A stretch of DNA of 64,000 bases from Candidatus Culexarchaeum yellowstonense (lineage in GTDB: Archaea > Thermoproteota > Methanomethylicia > Culexarchaeales > Culexarchaeaceae). The stretch covers positions 1 through 64,000 of the forward strand of contig JANGFR010000002.1 of NCBI GenBank assembly GCA_024707015.1, written 5' to 3'. The notes beneath the pieces were generated by a model. The model had not been told where the DNA came from, made no database searches, and worked only from the letters and a program-made list of their open reading frames with translations. Position 1 is the stretch's first letter. Every line of letters begins with the position of its first letter. Of this stretch, positions 33,198-41,964 are shown piece by piece. A program made the position numbers and the translations under genes.

Positions 33198-34222
33198 TGA
33201 AGAAGTGGGTAAATGCAATACTACTATTAATCATGATAACCACATTAACAGCATTCAATGTTAATGGGGATTATGGGAAAATTAAGGTTGCCGTAAGTAT
33301 TGGAGCATTGAAGGATATAGTTGAAGAGATTGGTGGAAGCAGAGTTGAAGTTTTCAGCATAGTTCCACCCAACGTTGAACCACACACATTCACAATAACA
33401 CCACAAGTAATATATCAGGCATCCACAGCCAATCTGATAGTAATTGATGGACATATGGATTGGGAAATGAAACTTTTGGAGCAAATTGCCAATGTGAAGG
33501 GTGTAAAGCAAAGTGACATATCATTAAATCTCATGGATTACAAGGATAAAATGACAATATTGGAAATGCCACCATGGACAGGGATTTCAGGCGAGAATTA
33601 CCATGGATACTGGATACTCCCAGAAAACGTGATGGTGATGGCGGAAGCCATAAAGAACAAGCTATCAGAAATAGATCCAGATGGAAGGGGGTACTACGAG
33701 GAAAACTTCGCAAAACTTAGTGAAGAGATAAATGCCTTGAAAAATGAGATAATGGATTTAAGGGGGAAGACTAGCGGTGTTAAAGCAGTATTGGCATTCC
33801 CAGCGGAGCAATATGTAGCATACATGTTCGGCTTAGAAGTAGCATCAATATTGACGGTTGAGGAAGGAACTTCACCAACACCTAAAACCATGGAAACCGC
33901 ATACAATACACTGAAGGAGGGAGGGATAATACTAGCTTCAGATGTATCATCAAAAATGCCAGTATACAACACAATACAGGAATTATCTAAACAAACAGGG
34001 GCTCCGATAATAGAGGTCATGATTTCCATGGAGGGGAGGTATACGTCCATAATGATGTACAATATTGGCGTCATCAGTGGTACACTACTAAATAGAAACA
34101 TAGCATATACGCCTACACAGACAAACCAAGAAACATCATGGATAATAACGGCGATACTTGGAATAGTGGTAGCCATGGAATCAGCGTACATATACAAGAT
34201 TAGGAGGGGGATGCGAAGATGA
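33197..34222 (+). CDS. Metal ABC transporter substrate-binding protein (ZnuA/TroA type)
   Basis: This is a cluster A-I solute-binding protein for zinc or manganese. It has a signal peptide (about residues 1-24), the first metal ligand in VEPHTFTITP (His63), a second His in NYHGYWILPENV, and a long connecting helix. A C-terminal hydrophobic segment with a basic tail (SWIITAILGIVVAMESAYIYK) anchors it in the membrane, common in archaea in place of a lipid anchor. GGTGAG just before the ATG fixes the start. It lies directly after the regulator gene. Confidence 0.88.
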   Translation: MKKWVNAILLLIMITTLTAFNVNGDYGKIKVAVSIGALKDIVEEIGGSRVEVFSIVPPNVEPHTFTITPQVIYQASTANLIVIDGHMDWEMKLLEQIANVKGVKQSDISLNLMDYKDKMTILEMPPWTGISGENYHGYWILPENVMVMAEAIKNKLSEIDPDGRGYYEENFAKLSEEINALKNEIMDLRGKTSGVKAVLAFPAEQYVAYMFGLEVASILTVEEGTSPTPKTMETAYNTLKEGGIILASDVSSKMPVYNTIQELSKQTGAPIIEVMISMEGRYTSIMMYNIGVISGTLLNRNIAYTPTQTNQETSWIITAILGIVVAMESAYIYKIRRGMRR

Positions 34223-34998
34223 ATATAATAAACGTGGAAAACCTAACAGTGGCCTATGATAAAATGAGGGTGCTTGAAGATGTAACATTCAAAATAGATG
34301 CTCCATCAATAAACGTTATAATAGGACCTAACGGTGCTGGAAAAACCACACTACTAAAAGTCATAATGGGACTAGTGAAACCCATGAAGGGGAGAATAGA
34401 GGTTTTAGGGTTGAATCCAGTGGAGAAATCCTTCGAAGTTAGGAGGCTAATGGGGTACATACCACAAAGGGATAAAGTTATGGAGGGAATACCAATGAAA
34501 GTTCTAGACGTAATATTGATGGGTATTGCAACTAAGAGGGAGTGGCCTAGAGTAATATCTAAGGAAGATTTAGAGGCTGCGGAGAATACGGCTGAATTTC
34601 TTGGGATAAAGGATTTAATGAATAAAACGTTCAATCAGCTTAGTGGGGGACAGAAGCAGAAGGTTTTACTGGCAAGGGCACTAATATCAAAACCGAAAAT
34701 ATTGATGCTCGATGAACCATTCAATGGAGTAGACGTCATAAGCCAATACTCAATAATGGAGAAGCTTAAGGAGCTTAGGAAAATGAATGGGACAACAATA
34801 CTACTAGTAACACACGACATAAATCCAATGATGGAATTAGCTGAAAACGTTATGATAATAAATAGGAGGATCATAGCCTTCGGGAGGATTAATGAAGCTC
34901 TAAATGAAGAATCCCTATCAAAAGCTTATGGTGGAGGGAGAATAATATTCGCTGAAGGGAGATGCTACTCAATAATTGGAGATACACATCACAGGTGA
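34219..34998 (+). CDS. Metal ABC transporter ATP-binding protein (ZnuC type)
   Basis: This ABC ATPase shows Walker A GPNGAGKTT from residue 36, Q-loop YIPQRDKV, signature LSGGQKQKVLLARAL and Walker B ILMLDEPFNGVD. The sequence, including the VLDVILMG segment, fits the Zn/Mn branch. It overlaps the binding-protein gene by four bases (ATGA) and energises the permease encoded immediately downstream. Confidence 0.93.
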   Translation: MNIINVENLTVAYDKMRVLEDVTFKIDAPSINVIIGPNGAGKTTLLKVIMGLVKPMKGRIEVLGLNPVEKSFEVRRLMGYIPQRDKVMEGIPMKVLDVILMGIATKREWPRVISKEDLEAAENTAEFLGIKDLMNKTFNQLSGGQKQKVLLARALISKPKILMLDEPFNGVDVISQYSIMEKLKELRKMNGTTILLVTHDINPMMELAENVMIINRRIIAFGRINEALNEESLSKAYGGGRIIFAEGRCYSIIGDTHHR

Positions 34999-35004
34999 GG
35001 TTGA

Positions 35005-35826
35005 ATGAGCCTAATATACAGCCCATTCATAATGAATGCATTAATAGGGATAGTTCTTGGAGGGGTAACTGCAATGATTGCTGGAGCACTATCAATGCTG
35101 AGAAACGTCCACTACCTATCAGCGGAAGTAGCACACTCAGCTCTAGGTGGAGCAGCCATAGGGGCACTAATATACAGCCAAATAGGATATGAACCAATAA
35201 TATTCATTGCAGCCACAACCTTCAGCATAATATCATCAATCATAACTGGATACATAGTCAGAGAGAGGGGAGGGGAAGCTGCTGGATTAGCCATAGGAGT
35301 AGCCTTAGCAATAAGCTTATCCACATACTCAATAGTGATAGGTATGCTTAAAGCCGAATTAATAATAAAGGTTAACAGCTACCTACTCTCAGACATACTA
35401 CTAATAACCTACAGCGACCTAATAGGCATGACACTCATATCATTCATAGGATTAATAGTTCTAATAGCATTCTATAAGGAGATGCTATACATATGCTTCG
35501 ACGTTGAGGGGGCTGAAGCCTTAGGATTAAAAACAAAAATATATGATTACATGGCATTCGCACTCATTGGAGCTGCAGGGGCTGTACTGGCAAGAGCCAT
35601 GGGTGCACTATTAATATATGCATTGGCAATACTTCCAGCAGCATCCTCCATAGAAATATCAAACAACACATCAAAAATCTTCATATACACATTCACAATA
35701 TCACTAACATCAGGGATAACTGGACTACTAATATCCCTAACACTAAATCTACCAACAAGCGGAACAATAGCCGCAACAGCCACAACAATATATATACTAA
35801 TAAAGGTGGCTAGAAAGATAATTTAA
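35005..35826 (+). CDS. Metal ABC transporter permease (ZnuB type)
   Basis: This ABC-3 family permease has about eight transmembrane helices: AMIAGALSMLRNVHYLSAEVAHSALGGAAIG near the N-terminus, EGAEALGLKTKIYDY as the coupling region with the ATPase, and MGALLIYALAILPAA typical of the family. The ribosome site GGTGAGG overlaps the end of the ATPase gene. The transporter lacks a clue that separates zinc from manganese; the DtxR-type regulator slightly favours manganese or iron. Confidence 0.92.
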   Translation: MSLIYSPFIMNALIGIVLGGVTAMIAGALSMLRNVHYLSAEVAHSALGGAAIGALIYSQIGYEPIIFIAATTFSIISSIITGYIVRERGGEAAGLAIGVALAISLSTYSIVIGMLKAELIIKVNSYLLSDILLITYSDLIGMTLISFIGLIVLIAFYKEMLYICFDVEGAEALGLKTKIYDYMAFALIGAAGAVLARAMGALLIYALAILPAASSIEISNNTSKIFIYTFTISLTSGITGLLISLTLNLPTSGTIAATATTIYILIKVARKII

Positions 35827-35835
35827 TGAGGAATA

Positions 35836-36432
35836 ATGGATGGGAAGATCATAATCCTAGTAAGCTCATCTCCAAGAAGGAGTGAGATACTCAAAAAGTT
35901 CAAATTCAAATACAAAACAATAACGCCAAGAGTAGAGGAGGAATCTGAGGGTGACCCAATAGAAGTAGTTAAAAGGAATGCGAAGAGGAAGGTTCTAGAC
36001 AATTTAAATGCAGATCTATTGGGATTATATGTTGGAGTAGATACCATAGTGTACATTGATGGCAAGATAATAGGGAAACCGAAAAATTTGGAGGAAGCAC
36101 GTGAAATATTGAGGAAGCTTTCTGGGAGAAGACATAAAGTGATTAGTGGAATATACATATATGACAACATTAGGAGCGTTGAAGCCTTTAGACACGTTGA
36201 AACTGAAGTGAAATTCAAAGAGCTATCGGAGGAAGAGGTGGAATGGTATATATCAACGGGGGAACCCATGGATGCAGCTGGAGGATACAAGATACAGGGT
36301 CGTGGAGGGTTATTCATAGAATGGATTAATGGAGACTACTACAATGTAGTTGGCCTCCCAATAAACACATTATACGAAATGATTAAGGAGCTTGAATTAA
36401 ACCCAATGGAATTCATGGAAAACCATTTATAA
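35836..36432 (+). CDS. maf: Maf-family nucleotide pyrophosphatase
   Basis: This Maf/HAM1-like house-cleaning enzyme hydrolyses non-canonical or certain canonical nucleoside triphosphates. The phosphate-binding SSSPRRSEILKKF is at residues 9-21, followed by EEESEGDP, GVDTIVYIDGKIIGKP and VEWYISTGEPMDAAGGYKIQG. The 198-residue length is normal. Only nine bases separate it from the permease, so it is probably in the metal-uptake transcript; divalent cations are Maf cofactors, but a regulatory reason for linkage is speculative. Confidence 0.9.
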   Translation: MDGKIIILVSSSPRRSEILKKFKFKYKTITPRVEEESEGDPIEVVKRNAKRKVLDNLNADLLGLYVGVDTIVYIDGKIIGKPKNLEEAREILRKLSGRRHKVISGIYIYDNIRSVEAFRHVETEVKFKELSEEEVEWYISTGEPMDAAGGYKIQGRGGLFIEWINGDYYNVVGLPINTLYEMIKELELNPMEFMENHL

Positions 36433-36471
36433 CCATAACACATAATCATCAAAAGCACCAAGTGAACTTAA

Positions 36472-37599
36472 TTGAAGAGGGTATTGGCAATATCATTCAT
36501 AACAAACTTCATATCCAGTGGAATTGGAATAGCAGTACCACTAGCCCTACTGAATAGAGGGGTAAGTTTAGTGGAGGTTGGAGCAATACTCTCAATAATG
36601 CCAGCAGTATTCCTAGTTGTTAGGGTAATATTTGCGGCAATAGCGGACCAGATAGGTTGGTCTCCAATATTCCTAGTAAACACAATAAGCATGACCACAG
36701 CCACAATTATATATAGTATTGCAAAATCCCCACTGGAATTCGCCATTGGAAAAATATTTGAAGGAATAACAATGTCAGCATACTGGGCCGTAAGTAGAAC
36801 AGCAACATACGAGCTATCCCCAGGGAGGGAGGCCAGTGAAGCCACAAGAGTTATAGCAACAGTATCCATAGGTGGAGCTATAGGTGGAGCAACAACTGGA
36901 CTTTTAATGAACATGATAAATGTGGATGCAGCCTTCCCAATACTGACAGCAATATCGACAATCCAATTATACCCAACAATACTATTATGGAAAACTGGAT
37001 TGAAAAGTGGAAGATTAAACATATTGAAGGCGCTGAAAGCATTGGATTTGAGGGGGAGGAACCTAAAATTCTGGTACACATCAATAATAATGGCCATAAA
37101 CAGCCTATCAAGATACCCATTATTCAACATGATACTGCCAGTATACATGGCTAAAATTCTTGGATACGATTATATGGGGATAGGATTTATGGCTGCAATT
37201 TACAATCTCACATCATCACTCACAATATATTTAACCCTCAAGAAACCATTAAACGTTGCCAGAGCAGTAACGCAAAGCACAGTATACTTCCTAGCATGCA
37301 TAGGAATAGCCAAATATACAAACCTCCTACCAATACTAATGATCGTAATGGCATTTGCAGATGGTTTAGGAGCAAAATTCTATGAAGCAATAATAGTGAA
37401 AGCCGCTGGGAATAGGCATGAAACCATATCAGTAGATATAGGTGTACTACACATCCCAATGAGGATATTTGAATCCACAGCACTCATAATATTTGGATTA
37501 ATAGTGGAAATATTGGGGTATGATGCAGCATTCATAATATCAGGATTAGCATACATATCCTTCTCAATACTATCATACATTGAAACAAGAAAGGAATAA
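36472..37599 (+). CDS. Major facilitator superfamily transporter
   Basis: This twelve-helix MFS protein of 375 residues is compact, with short loops. It shows ALLNRGVSLVEVGAIL after helix 1, RVIFAAIADQIGW in the conserved loop between helices 2 and 3, and SRTATYELSPGREASEATRV in the central part. The start is TTG; nothing else near fits. It follows maf by 39 bases and may be the last gene of the metal operon. The substrate is unknown; efflux of drugs or metabolites is as likely as uptake. Confidence 0.8.
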   Translation: MKRVLAISFITNFISSGIGIAVPLALLNRGVSLVEVGAILSIMPAVFLVVRVIFAAIADQIGWSPIFLVNTISMTTATIIYSIAKSPLEFAIGKIFEGITMSAYWAVSRTATYELSPGREASEATRVIATVSIGGAIGGATTGLLMNMINVDAAFPILTAISTIQLYPTILLWKTGLKSGRLNILKALKALDLRGRNLKFWYTSIIMAINSLSRYPLFNMILPVYMAKILGYDYMGIGFMAAIYNLTSSLTIYLTLKKPLNVARAVTQSTVYFLACIGIAKYTNLLPILMIVMAFADGLGAKFYEAIIVKAAGNRHETISVDIGVLHIPMRIFESTALIIFGLIVEILGYDAAFIISGLAYISFSILSYIETRKE

Positions 37600-37653
37600 A
37601 AAATACTTAAATTTCAAACTTGATTAATAGTTTATACTGCAAGAGGGATTACG

Positions 37654-38787
37654 ATGAAGAAGAGTACAGCAATACTCTTAATTTTAATGCTTTTCACAAT
37701 AACTTTAACATCGAAAACCATTGCACAACAAACATATAGCATTAAGGATGCAACCCTAACCGTGTATAAGGATGGCTTAGTACATGTGAAAATAAGCGTA
37801 AACGTCAATGAAACAACACCACTAATAACCATGCCACTACTCTCAAGGAACGTGAAAAACATATTAACATACGATGAAAATAAGACTCCACTAAACTATG
37901 AAATAAACAATACAAACATAATAGTATACACACTTGGAGCAATCTTCACAACCATAGAATACGACACCACAGAGTTAACCTCAAAAACAGCTGGGCTATG
38001 GACCCTCACATTAAATTCCACCTTCCCAATAAATATAGTACTACCGGAGAATTCCACAATAATCTACGTTAACACGCCACCAACACAAATATCAACCACA
38101 GATGGAAGAATTAAGGTTACAATGCCAACCGGATACTGCGAGATAAGCTATGAAGTAACTGTTTCACCACCAATGGATTACACAATAACATTAGTGCAAT
38201 CATCTGCAACCATAATTCAAGGTGAAAGCATATCCTCAACCATAACCATAACCCTAACCTCAGGAGTTGCAAGCCAAATAACACTATCAGCAATAGGGCA
38301 ACCTCCAGGCGTGGAGATATCCTTCAACCCACCCATGGGGATACCGCCATTCAATAGCGTAATGAATATAAAGGTTTCACAAAACACTCCACCAGGAATA
38401 TACACCATAACAATAATAGCAAAGGGTGGAGGCATAACAAAAACTATACCATACACGTTAACTGTAAGAGAGTATAGAGCTCCATTAATAACGCCAATAA
38501 CCATAGTTGCAACTGTAGGAATAGCTGTGATTGCAGCCTACCTAATATGGAAATACCCAATAAAAAGCCTCAGGAGCAGAGGGAAAATGGGGGAGCTAAC
38601 CGAGGAAGAGGCTGAGATAATTAAATTCCTAAAGGAGAGGGGTGGAAAAGCTTTGGAAGTGGAGCTTAGGGAGAGATTCCCAAACATACCAAGAACAACA
38701 TTATGGCGAATGGTGAGAAGACTGGAAAGTAAAGGGATTGTGAAAGTTAAAAAGGTTGGATTACAAAACATGATAGAACTAAAATAA
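37654..38787 (+). CDS. Membrane-spanning protein with ectodomain and cytoplasmic winged-helix domain
   Basis: The 377-residue protein has a signal peptide (1-24), two beta-rich extracytoplasmic domains (the second near 170-280 resembles an NPCBM/CARDB-like Ig fold: QGESISSTITITLTSG and PGIYTITIIAKGG), one transmembrane helix near 285-303, and a cytoplasmic winged helix (EEEAEIIKFLKERGGKALEV, then PRTTLWRMVRRLESKGIVKV). It therefore looks like a one-component membrane-bound transcriptional sensor or a protein released by proteolysis. GAGGGAT precedes the ATG. The target genes are unknown. Confidence 0.78.
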   Translation: MKKSTAILLILMLFTITLTSKTIAQQTYSIKDATLTVYKDGLVHVKISVNVNETTPLITMPLLSRNVKNILTYDENKTPLNYEINNTNIIVYTLGAIFTTIEYDTTELTSKTAGLWTLTLNSTFPINIVLPENSTIIYVNTPPTQISTTDGRIKVTMPTGYCEISYEVTVSPPMDYTITLVQSSATIIQGESISSTITITLTSGVASQITLSAIGQPPGVEISFNPPMGIPPFNSVMNIKVSQNTPPGIYTITIIAKGGGITKTIPYTLTVREYRAPLITPITIVATVGIAVIAAYLIWKYPIKSLRSRGKMGELTEEEAEIIKFLKERGGKALEVELRERFPNIPRTTLWRMVRRLESKGIVKVKKVGLQNMIELK

Positions 38788-38820
38788 AAAAGTAAGGTTA
38801 TTTAATTTTACATTAACCTT

Positions 38821-40104
38821 CTATGGTATCGTAAATTCAGCATAGGCAGTGACTGGAGTGAAAATCTTCTCACACATGGCATGAACTACAACCCTATATG
38901 TGCCTGCAGGAAGTTCAACCCTCACCGTTATATGCCTAGACTCTCCAGGTCTAAGCATCATTAGAACTTGAGCGGATATAGGCGTATAAACTGGCTTCCA
39001 AGAACCATCAACACTCCTCTCAATGGTTAATCCGAATGCTGAATTGGGGAATATTAGCGTAGCATTCCCAGTATTGGTTATTGTTATATCGAGTATTATG
39101 AAGGGCTTCTTAACATTCTTCTCAACCTTAACTTCAAGTTCAGCATTAAAGTGGTATTGAGCTATATAGCGAACCCTCTCCATCTCCATATTCATATTCC
39201 TAATCTTCTCCATAGCCTTATCCATCTCTTTTACAGCTTGAGTTATATTCCCAAACTTAATATAACTCCTCACCTTTCCAATTAGGTTGTTCTTCATTTC
39301 CTGAATTTCACTTAAGTTTTTGAATCCAAACATCTTCAAAACTTCACTGGCATTAACTCCAAGAGATCTAGCTTTTTCAACAATCTTATCAAAGGTTTCA
39401 TTAACCATAGCAATGAACTTATCCATTCTTTCAGCACACTTCTCCTCAGCCTTAGACTTAATGATCTTAAGAGCATCTGCAACCAGCTTTTCAGCATCAG
39501 CAATCCTATGAGCCACTTCACTCACATTACCCTTAGTGAGGAGACTTCTAAGTTCAGCTGTATTTAGAAGAGCTTCCGCTTCAGATAGCTTCTCATCAGC
39601 CTCCGAAGGAATGTTGCCAAGTTCACGTATACTCTTAATGCGCTCCAATGTGCGGTTTGCAGCCACAATCAAACCTTCAGCTACAACTACACTCTCTTTC
39701 TCCAAGCATCCACCAGCCTTACACACTATCAAATGAATATTCCTAAACACATCCCTAAATATGTCGAATGCTTGGAAAGTGTAATTCAAAGCCATAATGT
39801 AATCTCCAGCAGAATATGTCTCATTAGCTTTATCCAGTAAGTTTTCACCATTCTTTAGGAGTGTTACATTACCATCAAATGCACCCATCAACTCAGCAGC
39901 TGAAATCAACTTCATAAGTGTCTGATTTGCCTTAACATTATTCACCAAGGCTTCAACCCTATCCCTAGATTTGTAGGCAACGTTCAGCATGTTCTCAACA
40001 CGTTTGGCCTCAGGGTTTATTGGAGTTGCTGAGATAGCTAGAGTGGGGAATAGCATTGGGAGTAGCATTAGCAACACTATGATGGATGAGTAAACCCTCC
40101 TCAC
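38821..40104 (-). CDS. Secreted coiled-coil protein with C-terminal Ig-like (BsuPI-like) domain
   Basis: I recognise no full-length family. A signal peptide (about residues 1-25) is followed by roughly 270 residues of Ala/Glu/Lys-rich helices typical of a coiled coil, then a beta-sandwich whose core (DITITNTGNATLIFPN, LRPGESRHITVRVELPAGTY) resembles BsuPI/Ig-like domains. GTG at 40104 is preferred over the longer ATG at 40191 because GGTGG lies six bases before it and the signal peptide then begins normally. It probably lies outside the membrane; there is no C-terminal anchor. Confidence 0.72.
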   Translation of the reverse strand: MRRVYSSIIVLLMLLPMLFPTLAISATPINPEAKRVENMLNVAYKSRDRVEALVNNVKANQTLMKLISAAELMGAFDGNVTLLKNGENLLDKANETYSAGDYIMALNYTFQAFDIFRDVFRNIHLIVCKAGGCLEKESVVVAEGLIVAANRTLERIKSIRELGNIPSEADEKLSEAEALLNTAELRSLLTKGNVSEVAHRIADAEKLVADALKIIKSKAEEKCAERMDKFIAMVNETFDKIVEKARSLGVNASEVLKMFGFKNLSEIQEMKNNLIGKVRSYIKFGNITQAVKEMDKAMEKIRNMNMEMERVRYIAQYHFNAELEVKVEKNVKKPFIILDITITNTGNATLIFPNSAFGLTIERSVDGSWKPVYTPISAQVLMMLRPGESRHITVRVELPAGTYRVVVHAMCEKIFTPVTAYAEFTIP

Positions 40105-40257
40105 ACAAAACCACCAAATAAATTTAACATAAAGTATAAGATAAGGAATACCTTGAAATAATGTTTCCAATGAATGGAAAACGTATACCACTGCATTGAA
40201 ATCTATAGTTTATGGAATTGAATAGAGGTAATTGTTATGTTTAATCTCTATTGAAGG

Positions 40258-41157
40258 TTAGAGGCTGTGTATAATTAGGGGAGTGTATTCTTGTCTTATG
40301 CTCAATACCCATATGCCATTCTCCCTTGCGAATTCTATGGCTTGAGGTGTTACCACCAATGCATATATCACTTTAATTAGCTTCGGCCTTAATAGGGTGG
40401 GCTTCTTCTCCCTTGCCAATCTAATCTTCTCCTCCAATTCGTAAATAAGGGAGGAACCAAGCCTAACAACCGTTTCTCCAAAAACACATGTATCGTCACT
40501 AGCGCCATAAATGTTTATTTCCGCAGTATCAATGAAGACTCTATCCAGCTTCACATTGATCCCAAGTTCCCTCAACCTATAACCCACAACTTCCCAAGCC
40601 TCCTCCTCTTCACTAACAGCAAACCTATCCAACGTCACTTTAATACTTCGCACTTCACTCCACAACCTCTCTTGCCCCAACCTTAAAGCCCTAACTTCCT
40701 CCCAAAGTCTATTCTGACTCTCCCAAAGTTTATTTTGACCTTCCCTTAAAGCTTTAACTTCTTCCCATAGTTTATTTTGCTCTTCTTTTAGATTTCTAAT
40801 TTCTTCCCATATTTTGTTTTGTCCTTCTCTCAATGACTTTACCTCTTCCCAGAGTTTGTTCTGGTTTTCCCACAACCTATTTTGCCCTTCTCTTAATGCT
40901 TTGATTTCTTCCCACATTCTATTTTGGTTTTCCCAAAGTTTATTTTGATTCTCCCATAACTTCCTCTGCTCTTCCCTCAATTCTTTAATTTCTCTCCAAA
41001 GCTTATTCTGCTCTTCCCTTAGATTTTTAAGCTCCACGTATATTCCGTCTATCTTTTTAATTATCTCTGAGAATCCTAGGTAGCCTGCCACCATATAGCG
41101 GAATTCAACATCCCTCTCCAGTAAATTTAGGAATTCCTTCTTTAAATCTACGCTCAT
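40258..41157 (-). CDS. DUF3782-like coiled-coil protein with degenerate nuclease-like C-terminus
   Basis: Residues about 45-180 are a long coiled coil made of near-identical heptad blocks of 14 or 21 residues with the consensus LREGQNKLWEEVKA; the DNA is correspondingly repetitive. The C-terminal 110 residues resemble the restriction-endonuclease-like domain of archaeal DUF3782 proteins (EAWEVVGYRLRELGINV then VFIDTAEINIYGAS). The expected catalytic E-x-K after the acidic strand reads GETVVRL here, so catalysis may be lost. It stands alone, with its own promoter, beside the accessory block. The function is unknown. Confidence 0.75.
   Translation of the reverse strand: MSVDLKKEFLNLLERDVEFRYMVAGYLGFSEIIKKIDGIYVELKNLREEQNKLWREIKELREEQRKLWENQNKLWENQNRMWEEIKALREGQNRLWENQNKLWEEVKSLREGQNKIWEEIRNLKEEQNKLWEEVKALREGQNKLWESQNRLWEEVRALRLGQERLWSEVRSIKVTLDRFAVSEEEEAWEVVGYRLRELGINVKLDRVFIDTAEINIYGASDDTCVFGETVVRLGSSLIYELEEKIRLAREKKPTLLRPKLIKVIYALVVTPQAIEFARENGIWVLSIRQEYTPLIIHSL
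40665..41025 (-). repeat. In-gene tandem heptad-coding repeats
   Basis: Degenerate DNA repeats in units of 21, 42 or 63 bases encode the blocks RE(G/E)QNKLWE(E/N). The units vary in length and in third bases, as expected from slippage followed by drift. They are coding, not intergenic. Confidence 0.7.
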
Positions 41158-41294
41158 CACATTATGTTAATGTTGAATATCATATATAAGTGCATCGTGA
41201 ACACACAGTGAATCAAATGTTTTCATGTTACGAATGAAAATGTTTTCAAGGAATCTTTTAGAGTCTTTTCAACAAATATTTTAATGGTGACTCT

Positions 41295-41618
41295 ATGGGA
41301 AGGATGAATTACCTGAAAATTATGGGTATAATGCTGGTACTGTTGACTACAATTATAGCGGCAATATCTACAATAAACCCAACACTATCCTCACTCACAA
41401 ACCAAAACCACCCAAAAGAAGACGAAGTTAAAGAGGTAATTGAAAGGTTGGGTATTAATGGGAGAGGATCATGGCCTGAAGGATACACTGGATTTGAATT
41501 TGAAGTAATTGGGTATAGAGATGGATACATAATTGCCAGAATAATAGCAGTACATGGGATCAGTGACTATAGCGTTGGGGAAATCATTTACATGAAACCA
41601 CCAAAAATTCCAAATTAA
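41295..41618 (+). CDS. Small secreted or anchored hypothetical protein
   Basis: The 107-residue protein has an N-terminal signal/anchor (residues 7-25) and a compact domain with IERLGINGRGSWPEGYTGFE and GYRDGYIIARIIAVHG. No family is recognised. GGTGAC supports the start at 41295. A broken second copy of the same gene lies at 46853-47002, in the same orientation, so the gene was once duplicated around the intervening block. Confidence 0.65.
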   Translation: MGRMNYLKIMGIMLVLLTTIIAAISTINPTLSSLTNQNHPKEDEVKEVIERLGINGRGSWPEGYTGFEFEVIGYRDGYIIARIIAVHGISDYSVGEIIYMKPPKIPN

Positions 41619-41964
41619 ACATACCTTCCTTCTCCACATTTTTTAAATTATGCCTAAATTCTGGCTCATTGCAAACTAGAATTTAATGAAAAGACTAGTC
41701 TTTTAAATCTGGCGTTTGTTTGCAGCTGATTGGAAGATAATATTTGTACAAAGTTAAATTAGATCAATGTTGGAGATTATGTTAAAGATATCCCAATTTT
41801 GAGAGAGTTGGATTGCCAATAGCTTTCAATGCAATGAAGCAAAATGTTATCGAAGTAGCAAAGGTTGTTGTAAAGGGAATACTTTAAATTTGAAGATGAG
41901 TAGTATAGAAATTGAATATCTATAATAGAAAACTTTTTATAAAAGTATTCTAATATAATTATTA
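41619..41964. other. Gap with a HAD-family gene remnant
   Basis: This 346-base region has no intact gene. Its only recognisable content is the frameshifted HAD-phosphatase tail at 41764-41887. The last 35 bases hold a clear TATA-like TTTTATAAAA about 30 bases before the ATPase start at 41965. Confidence 0.6.
41764..41887 (+). pseudogene. Remnant of a HAD-family phosphatase (SerB-like) C-terminus, frameshifted
   Basis: In one frame the DNA reads INVGDYVKDIPILREL, then a one-base shift leads to LPIAFNAMKQNVIEVAKVV. Together these align well with the conserved end of phosphoserine-phosphatase-like HAD proteins, where GDG.ND.PML is the magnesium-binding motif and L.IAFNAK..... follows. The Asp of the motif is preserved in part, but the frame is broken and no N-terminal half exists upstream. 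It is a dead fragment. Confidence 0.6.

Noticed and set aside
40665-41025. Regular short repeats that could suggest a CRISPR-like array
   Set aside because: They are in frame, vary in length by multiples of 21 bases and encode heptads of a coiled coil; no spacers or cas genes are present.
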